NCBI GenBank assembly: GCA_000964245.1 | Contig: LANB01000001.1 | Location: 2,198,392-2,262,391, forward strand | Origin: Cellvibrionaceae bacterium 1162T.S.0a.05 | GTDB lineage: Bacteria > Pseudomonadota > Gammaproteobacteria > Pseudomonadales > Cellvibrionaceae | Reading direction: 5' to 3' | Length of the DNA stretch: 64,000 bases | Notes under the pieces: model-generated | Databases searched by the model: none | Told to the model about the DNA's origin: nothing | What the model saw: only the letters and a program-made list of their open reading frames with translations | Program-made: the position numbers and the translations under genes | Part shown: positions 17,936 through 26,217 of the stretch, one piece after another | Numbering within the stretch: position 1 is the stretch's first letter | How the letters are laid out: the number at the start of each line of letters is the position of its first letter

Positions 17936-17963
17936 AGCCCTGCATTCTGCGGGGCTTTTTTTT
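17936..17963 (+). terminator. Intrinsic terminator of the cytochrome/PhoX operon
   Basis: An 8-bp stem AGCCCTGC / GCGGGGCT with a 5-nt loop and eight T, followed by an unusual run of G. It lies 29 bases after the PhoX-like stop. Confidence 0.9.
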
Positions 17964-18088
17964 GGGGGGGGGCAATAGGACAGGATGTCGTCGCAATAAA
18001 CCGAACTGTTTGTTTTTTAGCAAATATCCAAACTTTAGGTTATATCCGCTTATCGCTTAAATAACGACTTTATCTGACGCCTCTTGAG

Positions 18089-18442
18089 ATGGCATCTCAA
18101 GTCTCCTATTTTGAAAGCATGAAGATCGTGGATATGAATTTTACAGAAGACGCATTGCTCGCCATCGACCTTTTAAGAAAGATCATTGACAAGGTGGAGC
18201 GGCCAGCCATTGAGTTTAACGAAAGTGTCGACGAGCTGGTGCAGCTACTCGATATCGCCGCACACACCAATTCCGAAGAAGTTGTGCGTGCAGCGCAACA
18301 ATTTATGGGGTTTGTGGATGTCGGGCATATCGCCTTTTTCAAAACCGTGGGCGTCAAGATTCATAATATCTTTTTTCCGCCCCACCTCAGCGGTTTTGAA
18401 ATGACTGAAGTATTAGGTGGCGATAGTATTTATTCCAGCTGA
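18089..18442 (+). CDS. Hypothetical protein, up to 117 aa
   Basis: A small, mostly helical, acidic, soluble protein with no signal peptide and no TM segment (for example LAIDLLRKIIDKVERPAIEF). Not recognised. Three in-frame starts (18089, 18119, 18134) all lack a good ribosome binding site, so the N-terminus is uncertain. It stops 16 bases from the convergent metallophosphoesterase gene. Codon use looks normal for the region, which supports it being real. Confidence 0.5.
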   Translation: MASQVSYFESMKIVDMNFTEDALLAIDLLRKIIDKVERPAIEFNESVDELVQLLDIAAHTNSEEVVRAAQQFMGFVDVGHIAFFKTVGVKIHNIFFPPHLSGFEMTEVLGGDSIYSS

Positions 18443-18458
18443 AATTTATTCCGCGTGA

Positions 18459-19271
18459 TCACGCCGCGCGATTGTTCACAACAACCGCTTCCGATTCCGG
18501 CTCTTTCTCCTCGACCACTTTGACATCTTCCACATAGTGAATAATGCGCAAATGCCCCGCATGATCCTCCACTAAAGCAGTACAACTCTCAATCCAATCT
18601 CCGGTGTTGCAATAAGTGAAACCGTCTTTGTGGTCCAGGTCACAAGCGTGAATATGCCCGCATACCACACCGTCGTAGTGGCGACGTTTGGCTTCGGCGA
18701 TACACTGTTGTTTGTAGCGCTCTATTGCTTTGCGAGCGCCAGCGACGTTTTCTTTAATTTGGCCTGCGAGTGAAAAGTAAGGCTTGCCGAACCATTTGCG
18801 GAAGCGGTTTGCCCAGCGGTTAATAAATAAAAGAAAGTGATACAGCACATCACCGGCAAAGCGGGTGAGCCAATCGAATTTCATGTAGGCGTCCATGGCG
18901 TCGCCATGAAAAATCAAGAATTTCTTACCCTCAGCCGTTTCGTAATCATATTCCATGTGGATTTCGACAGGGCCGATCTTCTCGCCATCAAAACGCCGAA
19001 AGGGGTCATCGTGATTGCCCGGAATATAAATAACGCGTGTGCCTTTATCCGCTAACTCATAGAGTTTGAGGAGGATGTGGTAGTGCTCTTCCGGCCAGAA
19101 AATGCGTTTTTTCAAGGACCACAAATCCACAACATCGCCGACCAGAAACAGAGTGTCGCATTTCAGGTTGCTCAGGAAGTTGTCGAGGTATTCGGCTTTG
19201 CAGTCTTTAAAGCCCAGATGTATATCGGAAATCCACACGGTGCGCGCATTGACGCAAGGCGAAACTGACAT
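18459..19271 (-). CDS. LpxH-like metallophosphoesterase
   Basis: A 270-residue calcineurin-like hydrolase of the UDP-2,3-diacylglucosamine diphosphatase (LpxH/LpxH2) group, a lipid A pathway step. All five metal-site motifs are visible: SDIHLG (near 16-21), GDVVD, GNHDD, FHGD and CGHIHA. It is cytosolic or membrane-peripheral, with hydrophobic and basic stretches in the middle (LYHFLLFINRWANRFRKW). The acidic, Val-rich C-terminal tail is beyond the usual family length. It lies divergent to the TetR regulator. The LpxR-like gene nearby makes a lipid A link plausible, but related family members have other substrates. Confidence 0.8.
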   Translation of the reverse strand: MSVSPCVNARTVWISDIHLGFKDCKAEYLDNFLSNLKCDTLFLVGDVVDLWSLKKRIFWPEEHYHILLKLYELADKGTRVIYIPGNHDDPFRRFDGEKIGPVEIHMEYDYETAEGKKFLIFHGDAMDAYMKFDWLTRFAGDVLYHFLLFINRWANRFRKWFGKPYFSLAGQIKENVAGARKAIERYKQQCIAEAKRRHYDGVVCGHIHACDLDHKDGFTYCNTGDWIESCTALVEDHAGHLRIIHYVEDVKVVEEKEPESEAVVVNNRAA

Positions 19272-19502
19272 AGGGGGTGCTCCTCAGTTTTCGCAAAGTT
19301 TGGCGGCCCCGTATGACGTTTTTGTAACAGAAGCTTGAACTTTTGGTGACAAGCACCTGAGCCCCGAACACTGACGTTATAGGTGGTTCACACGAGCGGC
19401 TAAGTGCAATTAACTAACGATATGCGCGAGGGGTGCAGAGGCCTGCGCCAGATGCCAGTGAGTCAGGGAAACACAGTGTTTCAAAATTGTGTATTGAAAT
19501 TT

Positions 19503-19519
19503 AAGACGACCGGTCATAT
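19503..19519 (+). promoter_or_regulatory. TetR operator copy 1 (autoregulation)
   Basis: AAGACGACCGGTCATAT with the palindromic core GACCGGTC (19508-19515) lies ten bases before the TetR start codon, so a bound repressor would block its own gene. The identical 17-mer recurs at 20134-20150. Confidence 0.8.
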
Positions 19520-19528
19520 ATTAGCGGC

Positions 19529-20113
19529 ATGTATGCAAAAGCATTGAAAAAGAACCAGATCCTTGATGCCGGCCTCGAGTGTTTCCATACGCGTGGGTAT
19601 AACGGCACCGGTGTGAAGGACATTGTCGATACTGCGGGTGTGCCGAAGGGCTCATTCTACAACTATTTTGAGAGTAAAGAGCAGTTTGCAGTGGAAGCAT
19701 TGGATCGACTTTCCGCTGAGCATATACAGGAGTTACGGCAAGGCTTGTTTGCCGAAGGAAAGCCTGCGGGGCAGCGCATTGTGGATTTTATGGTGGCCAA
19801 AATTGACCACTGCGTGGAAGAAGAAATGTTTGCTGGCTGTTTGATGGGCAACCTGGTGCAGGAAATGGGGGAGACCTGTGAGCCTATCCGTAAGAAAGTC
19901 AGTGAGTTAATGGACGAACATATCAATGTGTTTGCCGAAGCGATCCGCGAGGGTCAGGCAGACGGTTCAATTAACACCGAATTAAATGCGCTTGAAGTGG
20001 CTGAATTCTTGTTTGCCTCCTGGGAAGGGGCGTTATTGAAGATGAAAGCCGATCGATCCCGTCGAGCCTTTGATGTGTTGTTACGCCACGCGGCTTTAAT
20101 CCTGAAGCCCTAA
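19529..20113 (+). CDS. TetR-family transcriptional regulator
   Basis: A 194-residue repressor. The N-terminal helix-turn-helix is typical (ILDAGLECFHTRGYNGTGVK, then VPKGSFYNYFESKEQF). The C-terminal ligand domain has two cysteines (DHCVEE, FAGCLMG) that could serve as a sensor, although this is speculative. Operators with core GACCGGTC lie directly before it and directly after it, so it very likely represses itself and the LpxR-like gene downstream. The ligand is unknown; an envelope-active lipid or electrophile would fit the neighbours. Confidence 0.92.
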   Translation: MYAKALKKNQILDAGLECFHTRGYNGTGVKDIVDTAGVPKGSFYNYFESKEQFAVEALDRLSAEHIQELRQGLFAEGKPAGQRIVDFMVAKIDHCVEEEMFAGCLMGNLVQEMGETCEPIRKKVSELMDEHINVFAEAIREGQADGSINTELNALEVAEFLFASWEGALLKMKADRSRRAFDVLLRHAALILKP

Positions 20114-20133
20114 AAAAAATTTGTTCAAAAAGC

Positions 20134-20150
20134 AAGACGACCGGTCATAT
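20134..20150 (+). promoter_or_regulatory. TetR operator copy 2 (before the LpxR-like gene)
   Basis: The same AAGACGACCGGTCATAT 17-mer, in the same orientation, 46 bases before the LpxR-like start codon. The core GACCGGTC is at 20139-20146. Confidence 0.8.
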
Positions 20151-20196
20151 TACAACCAAAAGTTGAACGTTATGCCATTGGACCATGGAGTTAACA

Positions 20197-21249
20197 ATGT
20201 CGAGGTATATCAATTTTATTGGAGCTGTGGGTATGTATGTACTTACTATTGCCACACTTGAGGCCGCTGAACTGCAGCCCTCACGCATGAAGGCAGGCAC
20301 ACCTAAACAGGGGTGGTCCCTCGCCTTTGATAATGACCTGCTTGCCGGTGGGGCACGCGATAAGGATTTCACTTACGGCTTGAATTTCACGCAAAAAGGC
20401 GGTTCGCAAAACGGTGTGCTCAACCCCGCGCGTTTTCGATCGGGTATCGATAAGGTCTTCAAACTACACCGTCCGGGGGCGGCGAAAATTCAGGGTAATA
20501 GCCTGGAATTGGGGCTCTACGGCTTTACCCCGGAAGACATTTCCCGGGAGTCTGTCATTGAAGATGATCGCCCTTATGCCAGCCTTGTCTACGCTGCCAG
20601 TACGCAAACCACGCTCGATGTTCCCAGCCAGGAAGCCGTGAGCTCCAGTTTTAGCCTTGGTGTCCTGGGCCTGGATCTTGTCGGCAGTCTGCAAAACAAC
20701 CTGCATGCCAGCGTCGACGGTGAGGAAGCGATGGGCTGGGCCAATCAAATATCGGCGGGTGGCGAACTGACTGCGCGTTACACCCTCAGTAAGCAACGAT
20801 TACTGCCGCCGGTATTGGGGCTGGAAAGTAAGAGCACCTGGCAAATCTCGCTCGGCTATATCACAGAAGCCAGTTACAGCCTGGGCTTTCGTCAAGGCTT
20901 GATCGATTCACACTGGTGGGAGTTCGATCCCGAGCTGACGATTTACGCCGAAAATGCATCGAACGCAAATTCAAGTGTGCGCGAGCGTTATGTCTGGGGT
21001 GGTGTTGCCGTCAAGGCGCGTGCCTATAACAGTTTTTTACAAGGACAAGCGCGTTCCAGTGCGCACACCTATAACAGCAACGACCTGCGCCATTTTTTGC
21101 TTGAAGCCTGGGCGGGATACACGCATTCATTTGCGAACCACTACCGTTTTAGCTACGTGTTGCGTGCACATTCGTCGGAAATCAAAGCGGGGAATGGCGA
21201 CCGCTCTCTTGTTTGGGGGGGCGTCGTTTTCTCAAAGAATTTGCAATAA
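20197..21249 (+). CDS. LpxR-like lipid A deacylase (DUF2219)
   Basis: A 350-residue outer-membrane barrel of the LpxR family, which removes the 3'-acyloxyacyl chain from lipid A. After a signal peptide (ending near LEAAE) come the family motifs WSLAFDNDLLAG, DFTYGLNFTQ and DRPYASLVYAA. GGAG and spacing select ATG 20197 rather than 20185. It is under the second TetR operator and has its own terminator. This suggests inducible lipid A remodelling. The catalytic residues were not mapped one by one, so activity is inferred from family. Confidence 0.82.
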   Translation: MSRYINFIGAVGMYVLTIATLEAAELQPSRMKAGTPKQGWSLAFDNDLLAGGARDKDFTYGLNFTQKGGSQNGVLNPARFRSGIDKVFKLHRPGAAKIQGNSLELGLYGFTPEDISRESVIEDDRPYASLVYAASTQTTLDVPSQEAVSSSFSLGVLGLDLVGSLQNNLHASVDGEEAMGWANQISAGGELTARYTLSKQRLLPPVLGLESKSTWQISLGYITEASYSLGFRQGLIDSHWWEFDPELTIYAENASNANSSVRERYVWGGVAVKARAYNSFLQGQARSSAHTYNSNDLRHFLLEAWAGYTHSFANHYRFSYVLRAHSSEIKAGNGDRSLVWGGVVFSKNLQ

Positions 21250-21253
21250 ATGA

Positions 21254-21280
21254 ACGGCATCGTGAGATGCCGTTTTTTTT
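21254..21280 (+). terminator. Intrinsic terminator after the LpxR-like gene
   Basis: ACGGCATC-GTGA-GATGCCGT followed by seven more T. It separates the LpxR-like gene from the transporter operon, which therefore needs its own promoter or read-through. Confidence 0.93.
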
Positions 21281-21355
21281 CTGGCTTAAATTTTTATAAC
21301 TGTATTTAAAACACTGGCGCAGTACGAAAACCACACACGGTGCTGCGGGTAAACA

Positions 21356-23779
21356 ATGACGAGAGTAAAAATTATGGATGGATCAACAACTGCGCCCAAT
21401 GCGCAACCGGACGGGCCGATAAATCGATATGCAAACTTCATCATTCGCTATCGTTGGTGGATGATCGCAACGAGTATTGTTGTCAGTTTATTTTTAATTA
21501 GCGGTGCGCGATTTTTGGGTTTTAACAACGAATACCGCGTATTTTTTTCTGACGATAACCCACATCTGCAAGCGTTTGATGCACAGCAGCTTACCTATAC
21601 AAAAAATGACAATATTTTATTTGTAATCACGCCTGAAAAGGGTGAAGTCTTTACACGAGAAACGCTCGCCGCTGTCGAAGAGGTGACGGCAGAAGCCTGG
21701 TACTTACCGTTCGCCTTGCGCGTCGATTCAATCAGTAATTTTCAATTTACCGAAGCCAGTGATGACGAGCTGATTGTCGGTAATTTAATTGAGAATGCAC
21801 GTAGCTTGAGTGATGCGGATTTGGCACAGGCAAAACAGCGAGCACTCAACGAGCCGGTGTTGCTGGGGCAGCTCATAAATCACGACGCATCCGTTACCGC
21901 AGTCAATGTCACTTTTCAGATGCCGCAAGTGGAAATGGATGAAGCGCCGCGAGCGGCCGCCGCCGTACGTGAGTTGAAAACCCGCATAGAAGCCAACTAT
22001 CCCGTGAAGGTACACTTGAGTGGTGTTGTGATGTTGTCCAACGCCTTTTTTGAAGCCTCTATGCAGGATATGGCAACGCTTATCCCGGCGATGTATCTGG
22101 TGATTATCCTGGTGATGTTATTTTTAGTTCGTTCAATCGGGGCGACGTTTGCCACTGTGCTGGTTATTTTCTTTTCTATGTTGGCGGCGATGGGGGCTGC
22201 AGGTTGGGCGGGTATCAAACTGACACCACCGTCGACCTCGGCAACCACAATTATTATGACGCTAGCCGTTGCTGATTCGATTCACTTTCTGGTCACGATG
22301 TTTGTTGGCATGCGTAAAGGCATGAGCCGACATGATGCAATTCGATATAGCCTACGTCTGAATATTGGCCCGATCTTTTTAACCTCTGTCACGACTGCAG
22401 TCGGGTTTTTATCGATGAATTTCAGCGATGCGCCGCCTTTTCATGACCTGGGCAATATTACAGCCTTCGGTGTGATGGTTGCTTTTGTGCTCTCGGTTGT
22501 ATTTTTGCCCGCAATGATGGCTGTATTGCCCGTGAAAGCCAGTGCAAGTCAAAGTCGATTTTCTGTCTGGATGGATGGCCTCAGTGATTTTGTCCTGCGC
22601 AGGAGAACGCCTATTTTCTGGAGTACGGCTTTACTGGCCTTGCTGCTTGTTGCGGCAATTCCAAAAAATGTGTTTGAGGATAATTTCATTGATTATTTCG
22701 ATGAAAGTATTCAGTTTCGAACCGATGCAGACTATGTGAATGAAAAACTAACCGGGATTTACCAGATTCAATATTCAATTCCTGCCGGAGAAGACTATGG
22801 CGTCAGTGATCCCGATTTCCTTCGGCAAGTTGATGGCTTCGTTACATGGATGCGCGAGCAGCCCGAAGTGCTGCATGTGAATACTTTTACCGATACGTTT
22901 AAGCGAATCAACAAAAATATGCATGCGGATGACCCCGCCTGGAATCGCTTACCGGAAGATAAGGAGTTGGCTTCACAATATCTTTTACTCTACGAATTGT
23001 CCTTACCCGAAGGGCTGGATCTCAACAACCAGTTTGATATTGGTAAAAGTGCGACCCAGGTGATTGTGACGATCAAGGATTTACCCACCAGTCAGATAGC
23101 GGATGTTTCAGAGCGCGGTTCGGCGTGGTTGCAAGAAAACGCCGGTATTCAATCTTATGGTGTGGGCCCTGCTGTTATGTTTGCCTATATCTCGCATACC
23201 AATATGAAAAGTATGCTGTTGGGCACATCGGTTGCCATCGTCATTATCAGTATTCTTATTACCCTGTCTTTGCGGAATATTCGTTTGGGTGCACTCAGTT
23301 TAATTCCTAATTTACTGCCGCTGGCTTCTGCCTTCGGATTGTGGGGTCTGTTAATCGGCGAGGTGAACGTTGCGGTCTCCATGGTAAGCGGTATGGCCCT
23401 GGGGATTGTGGTGGATGACTCAGTGCATTTTCTCAGTAAATATTTGCGGGCACGCCGCGAGAATAAACTCGATCGTGAAGGCGCGGTGCGCTATGCATTC
23501 TCTTCGGTAGGCGTCGCGATCGTTGTTACCTCCATTATTCTCGTCATTGGTTTTAGCGTGCTCGCGCAAAGCAGTTTTGGAATGAATTCAAATATGGCAA
23601 TTCTCACGGCGATAGCCATCATATTGGCGCTGGTATTGGATTTTTTACTCCTGCCTGTTCTGCTTTTAAAGTGGGATAAAAAAGACGCATATCAAACAGC
23701 AGTCAATCAGAATTCAGAAGAGCAAAATAAAAAATTAGACACCCAGGAGGGTACGTCAAACCCTCTCCCGGTTAATTAA
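21356..23779 (+). CDS. RND/MMPL-family lipid transporter
   Basis: An 807-residue inner-membrane exporter of the RND superfamily (MMPL/HpnN-like). It has two halves of six TM helices, each with a periplasmic loop after TM1. Helices are obvious at about 35-55 and 230-400, and again in the second half (about 455-475, 620-775). Conserved intramembrane segments include TLAVADSIHFLV and MALGIVVDDSVHFLSKYL, the latter with the paired Asp proton-relay motif. It is followed 15 bases later by a LolA-like carrier and then a barrel, which together resemble a lipid export route from inner to outer membrane. A second possible start is ATG 21374. No TetR operator copy lies directly upstream. Confidence 0.88.
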   Translation: MTRVKIMDGSTTAPNAQPDGPINRYANFIIRYRWWMIATSIVVSLFLISGARFLGFNNEYRVFFSDDNPHLQAFDAQQLTYTKNDNILFVITPEKGEVFTRETLAAVEEVTAEAWYLPFALRVDSISNFQFTEASDDELIVGNLIENARSLSDADLAQAKQRALNEPVLLGQLINHDASVTAVNVTFQMPQVEMDEAPRAAAAVRELKTRIEANYPVKVHLSGVVMLSNAFFEASMQDMATLIPAMYLVIILVMLFLVRSIGATFATVLVIFFSMLAAMGAAGWAGIKLTPPSTSATTIIMTLAVADSIHFLVTMFVGMRKGMSRHDAIRYSLRLNIGPIFLTSVTTAVGFLSMNFSDAPPFHDLGNITAFGVMVAFVLSVVFLPAMMAVLPVKASASQSRFSVWMDGLSDFVLRRRTPIFWSTALLALLLVAAIPKNVFEDNFIDYFDESIQFRTDADYVNEKLTGIYQIQYSIPAGEDYGVSDPDFLRQVDGFVTWMREQPEVLHVNTFTDTFKRINKNMHADDPAWNRLPEDKELASQYLLLYELSLPEGLDLNNQFDIGKSATQVIVTIKDLPTSQIADVSERGSAWLQENAGIQSYGVGPAVMFAYISHTNMKSMLLGTSVAIVIISILITLSLRNIRLGALSLIPNLLPLASAFGLWGLLIGEVNVAVSMVSGMALGIVVDDSVHFLSKYLRARRENKLDREGAVRYAFSSVGVAIVVTSIILVIGFSVLAQSSFGMNSNMAILTAIAIILALVLDFLLLPVLLLKWDKKDAYQTAVNQNSEEQNKKLDTQEGTSNPLPVN

Positions 23780-23794
23780 AAGGATACATACACT

Positions 23795-24580
23795 ATGTTC
23801 AAACTAAATAAATTTGTATTTGTTACAGCGTTTCTTGCGAGCGCTTACGTTGGTGCGCAATCCGCAGAGGAGCGAGGATTGGCTATTGCAAGAGAAGTTG
23901 ATGTTCGCGATGCGGGGTTTCAGGATGCAACGGTGGATATCACCATGTATCTTCGTGATAAACAGGGAAATGAGCGTGCTCGTAATATGCGTAACAAAAT
24001 TATGGAGGTAGAGGGAGATGGTGATAAATCCATGATCATTTTTGATAATCCCGGCGATGTAAAAGGAACCGCGTTTCTCTCTTTTACACATAAGGAAGGT
24101 CCGGATGATCAATGGTTATTTTTACCAGCACTGAAACGTATTAAAAAAATCTCGTCGAGTAATAAAGCGGGCGCGTTTATGAATAGCGAGTTCGCGTTTG
24201 AGGATATTGCCTCACAAGAAGTAGAGAAATATACCTACCGATTTCTGCGAGAGGATGAATTTGAGGGCAGGAAGGTGTTTGTGAATGAAAGCGATCCCGT
24301 TGATCCTAAGTCCGGCTACTCGAAAATAGACGTTTTCGTCGATCAGGAACGTTATATTCCTTTAAAAGTGGAATTTTACGATCGCGGAGGACGACATAAA
24401 AAAACACTGACACTGACAGGCTATCAATCGTATCTTGATAAATATTGGCGCGCGAACACCTGGACCATGGAAAATCATCAAACCGGGAAAAGTACCGTAT
24501 TAAAAATGAATAACTGGACTTTTCGTAATGGTTTTTCAGAATCCGATTTTAATAAAAACAGTTTGTCTCGGGCAAAATAG
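23795..24580 (+). CDS. LolA-like outer-membrane lipoprotein-sorting protein
   Basis: A 261-residue periplasmic protein with a signal peptide (ending near VGAQS) and the COG2834-type fold, related to LolA: a half-barrel able to carry acyl chains. Recognisable stretches are DVTIDITMYLRD-like strands, PGDVKGTAFLSF and WLFLPALKRIKKISSSNKAG. The position between an RND transporter and an outer-membrane barrel suggests it shuttles a lipid across the periplasm. AAGGA lies eleven bases upstream of the ATG. Confidence 0.85.
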   Translation: MFKLNKFVFVTAFLASAYVGAQSAEERGLAIAREVDVRDAGFQDATVDITMYLRDKQGNERARNMRNKIMEVEGDGDKSMIIFDNPGDVKGTAFLSFTHKEGPDDQWLFLPALKRIKKISSSNKAGAFMNSEFAFEDIASQEVEKYTYRFLREDEFEGRKVFVNESDPVDPKSGYSKIDVFVDQERYIPLKVEFYDRGGRHKKTLTLTGYQSYLDKYWRANTWTMENHQTGKSTVLKMNNWTFRNGFSESDFNKNSLSRAK

Positions 24581-24589
24581 GGCGTGAGG

Positions 24590-25840
24590 ATGTTTAGCAG
24601 TAAATTTCTTGTTTTTATCAAAAATCGGATATTTCTCGTTAATCGTGTTTTGCTTGTGATATTGACGATTAGCAGTGCGTCTTTCCCCGCATTTGCGGGC
24701 GAAGGACGCGGCTATATCGCAGCGCAAACGCGTCTGTTTTGGCACGACGCGTTGTATGCTGGTCAGGAACAACAAAATATTTCGCTTGCTGGCTGGTACG
24801 AATATTTTCAAGACAATGAAGACGGTGATCAGCGTATCGCCTTGAGTCTCTTTGGCCGGGCAGACAATGAAGACGATGAGCGAAGTCACATGGATATCCG
24901 CGAGTTATATTGGTGGAAGGGCTTTAACGAATTTGAACTGTATGCAGGTGTGCGTAAGATTTTTTGGGGCGTGACAGAATCTGTGCATTTAGTGGATGTG
25001 ATAAATCAGGATGATTTGTTGGAAAACCTGGATGGCGAAGAAAAGCTGGGTCAGCCAATGCTGCAAGTTTTAACTCAGCGGGATTGGGGGCTGGTTGAGT
25101 TTTTTGTCCTCCCGGGTTTTCGAGAAAAGTCGTATCCGGGTGTGGCGGGTCGCTTACGACCTGGCTTGCCAATAGTAGAAGAAGCGCGCTATCAAAGTCG
25201 TCGTAAAGACAAGCACATTGATTGGGCTGTACGTTGGAGTCATTATTTTTCAATTTGGGATATGAGCTTATCGCATTTCTCTGGTACACATCGCGACCCC
25301 TATTTTTTTCCCATTGTTGAGGAGAATGGTTTCGATAATGATTCCGGGGTAGCACTGCAGGCCTATTATCCCCAGGTCGATCAAAGTGGACTTGCTCTAC
25401 AGGCGACGGTCGATGCCTGGTTATTGAAAATGGAAGCGATCTCCCTAAAAGAGCGCGATGTTGGTCGCAACTCTGCAGCGGTGCTCGGTTTCGAATATAC
25501 CTGGTTTACGCTGGCAGGAAGTAATGGTGATTTGGGTCTTGTGGTGGAATATCAGTGGGATGATCGCCGTGGTTTACGCGAATCACTCTCACAGAATGAT
25601 TTGGCCCTTGGCGCGCGTTGGGCGTTTAATGATCTGGACGGTTCAGAAGTGCTGGCATTGGTCAACCAGGATCTGGAGAAGGATAATCGCTTTTTTAGTG
25701 TCGAGCTCAGTCGTCGTCTCACAGACAACTGGAAACTGGAATTGGAAGCGCGTATTTTTTCTCAAGCTGAAAACGATACTTTTGAATACCAGCTTCGCAA
25801 CGATGATTATTTACAGGTTGAATTGCGTCGTTATTTTTAA
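24590..25840 (+). CDS. Outer-membrane barrel partner of the RND/LolA pair
   Basis: About 416 residues with a signal peptide (ending near AFAGEG) and an amphipathic strand pattern ending in Phe (LRRYF), the BAM recognition end. It resembles DUF1302-type or related porin-like barrels that commonly accompany RND plus LolA-like genes, but I cannot name it. A GTG at 24584 is in frame, yet AGGG eight bases before ATG 24590 favours the latter. It starts nine bases after the LolA-like stop, so translation may be coupled. Confidence 0.75.
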   Translation: MFSSKFLVFIKNRIFLVNRVLLVILTISSASFPAFAGEGRGYIAAQTRLFWHDALYAGQEQQNISLAGWYEYFQDNEDGDQRIALSLFGRADNEDDERSHMDIRELYWWKGFNEFELYAGVRKIFWGVTESVHLVDVINQDDLLENLDGEEKLGQPMLQVLTQRDWGLVEFFVLPGFREKSYPGVAGRLRPGLPIVEEARYQSRRKDKHIDWAVRWSHYFSIWDMSLSHFSGTHRDPYFFPIVEENGFDNDSGVALQAYYPQVDQSGLALQATVDAWLLKMEAISLKERDVGRNSAAVLGFEYTWFTLAGSNGDLGLVVEYQWDDRRGLRESLSQNDLALGARWAFNDLDGSEVLALVNQDLEKDNRFFSVELSRRLTDNWKLELEARIFSQAENDTFEYQLRNDDYLQVELRRYF

Positions 25841-25893
25841 CGAGAGTTTCATCGTGGACTTGGCAAGTTCAGTTTTAAAACTGTAAAATAGAG

Positions 25894-25916
25894 GCCCGTT
25901 ATTCGCGGGCTTTCTT
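25894..25916 (+). terminator. Weak terminator after the RND operon
   Basis: GCCCG / CGGGC stem (25894-25898 with 25906-25910) and a TTTCTT tail. Short but well placed, 54 bases after the barrel stop and just before the next promoter. Confidence 0.6.
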
Positions 25917-25929
25917 CAATTTGCTACCA

Positions 25930-25964
25930 GCGTCAAAAAGTCGTCATTTAATTCAGTCTATACT
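25930..25964 (+). promoter_or_regulatory. Pho-box-like promoter upstream of the DUF481 gene
   Basis: GCGTCAA-AAAG-TCGTCAT (25930-25947) has the 7-4-7 phasing of a PhoB box, and a good -10, TATACT (25959-25964), lies eleven bases after it. The normal -35 position (AAAAGT) is poor, as expected for an activator-dependent promoter. Half-sites are similar to those at 14443 and 8065. Confidence 0.5.
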
Positions 25965-26030
25965 GCTTGCTCTGTGAATTCTCATAGGCAGGGTTGTTTT
26001 GAGTCTTGCTGACTCAGACAGGAGTTTTAC

Positions 26031-26168
26031 GTGCCAGTATCTGTTTTAAAAATGAGTCGGTTTGATGCATACAATTCAAGCTGGTTTGCAAGTATGGTAG
26101 TTGATGTAGCCATTTGCATCGCAAAAAAAGTACTGACTGGCAACTGGATTCCAGGTCTGAACTGTTGA
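26031..26168 (+). CDS. 45-aa small protein with strong ribosome binding site
   Basis: GTG 26031 to TGA 26166-26168 encodes 45 residues starting VPVSVLKMSRFDAY and ending NWIPGLNC. AGGAG sits seven bases before the GTG. The middle (ASMVVDVAICIAKKVL) is moderately hydrophobic, not a full TM span. It lies 67 bases after the putative Pho-like -10 and 49 bases before the DUF481 ATG, so it may be a translated leader or a real small protein. No family recognised. Confidence 0.4.
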   Translation: MPVSVLKMSRFDAYNSSWFASMVVDVAICIAKKVLTGNWIPGLNC

Positions 26169-26217
26169 AAGCCCACCTGATTAACCTGAAAATTAATTCT
26201 AATTTGTGGAGTGATGA

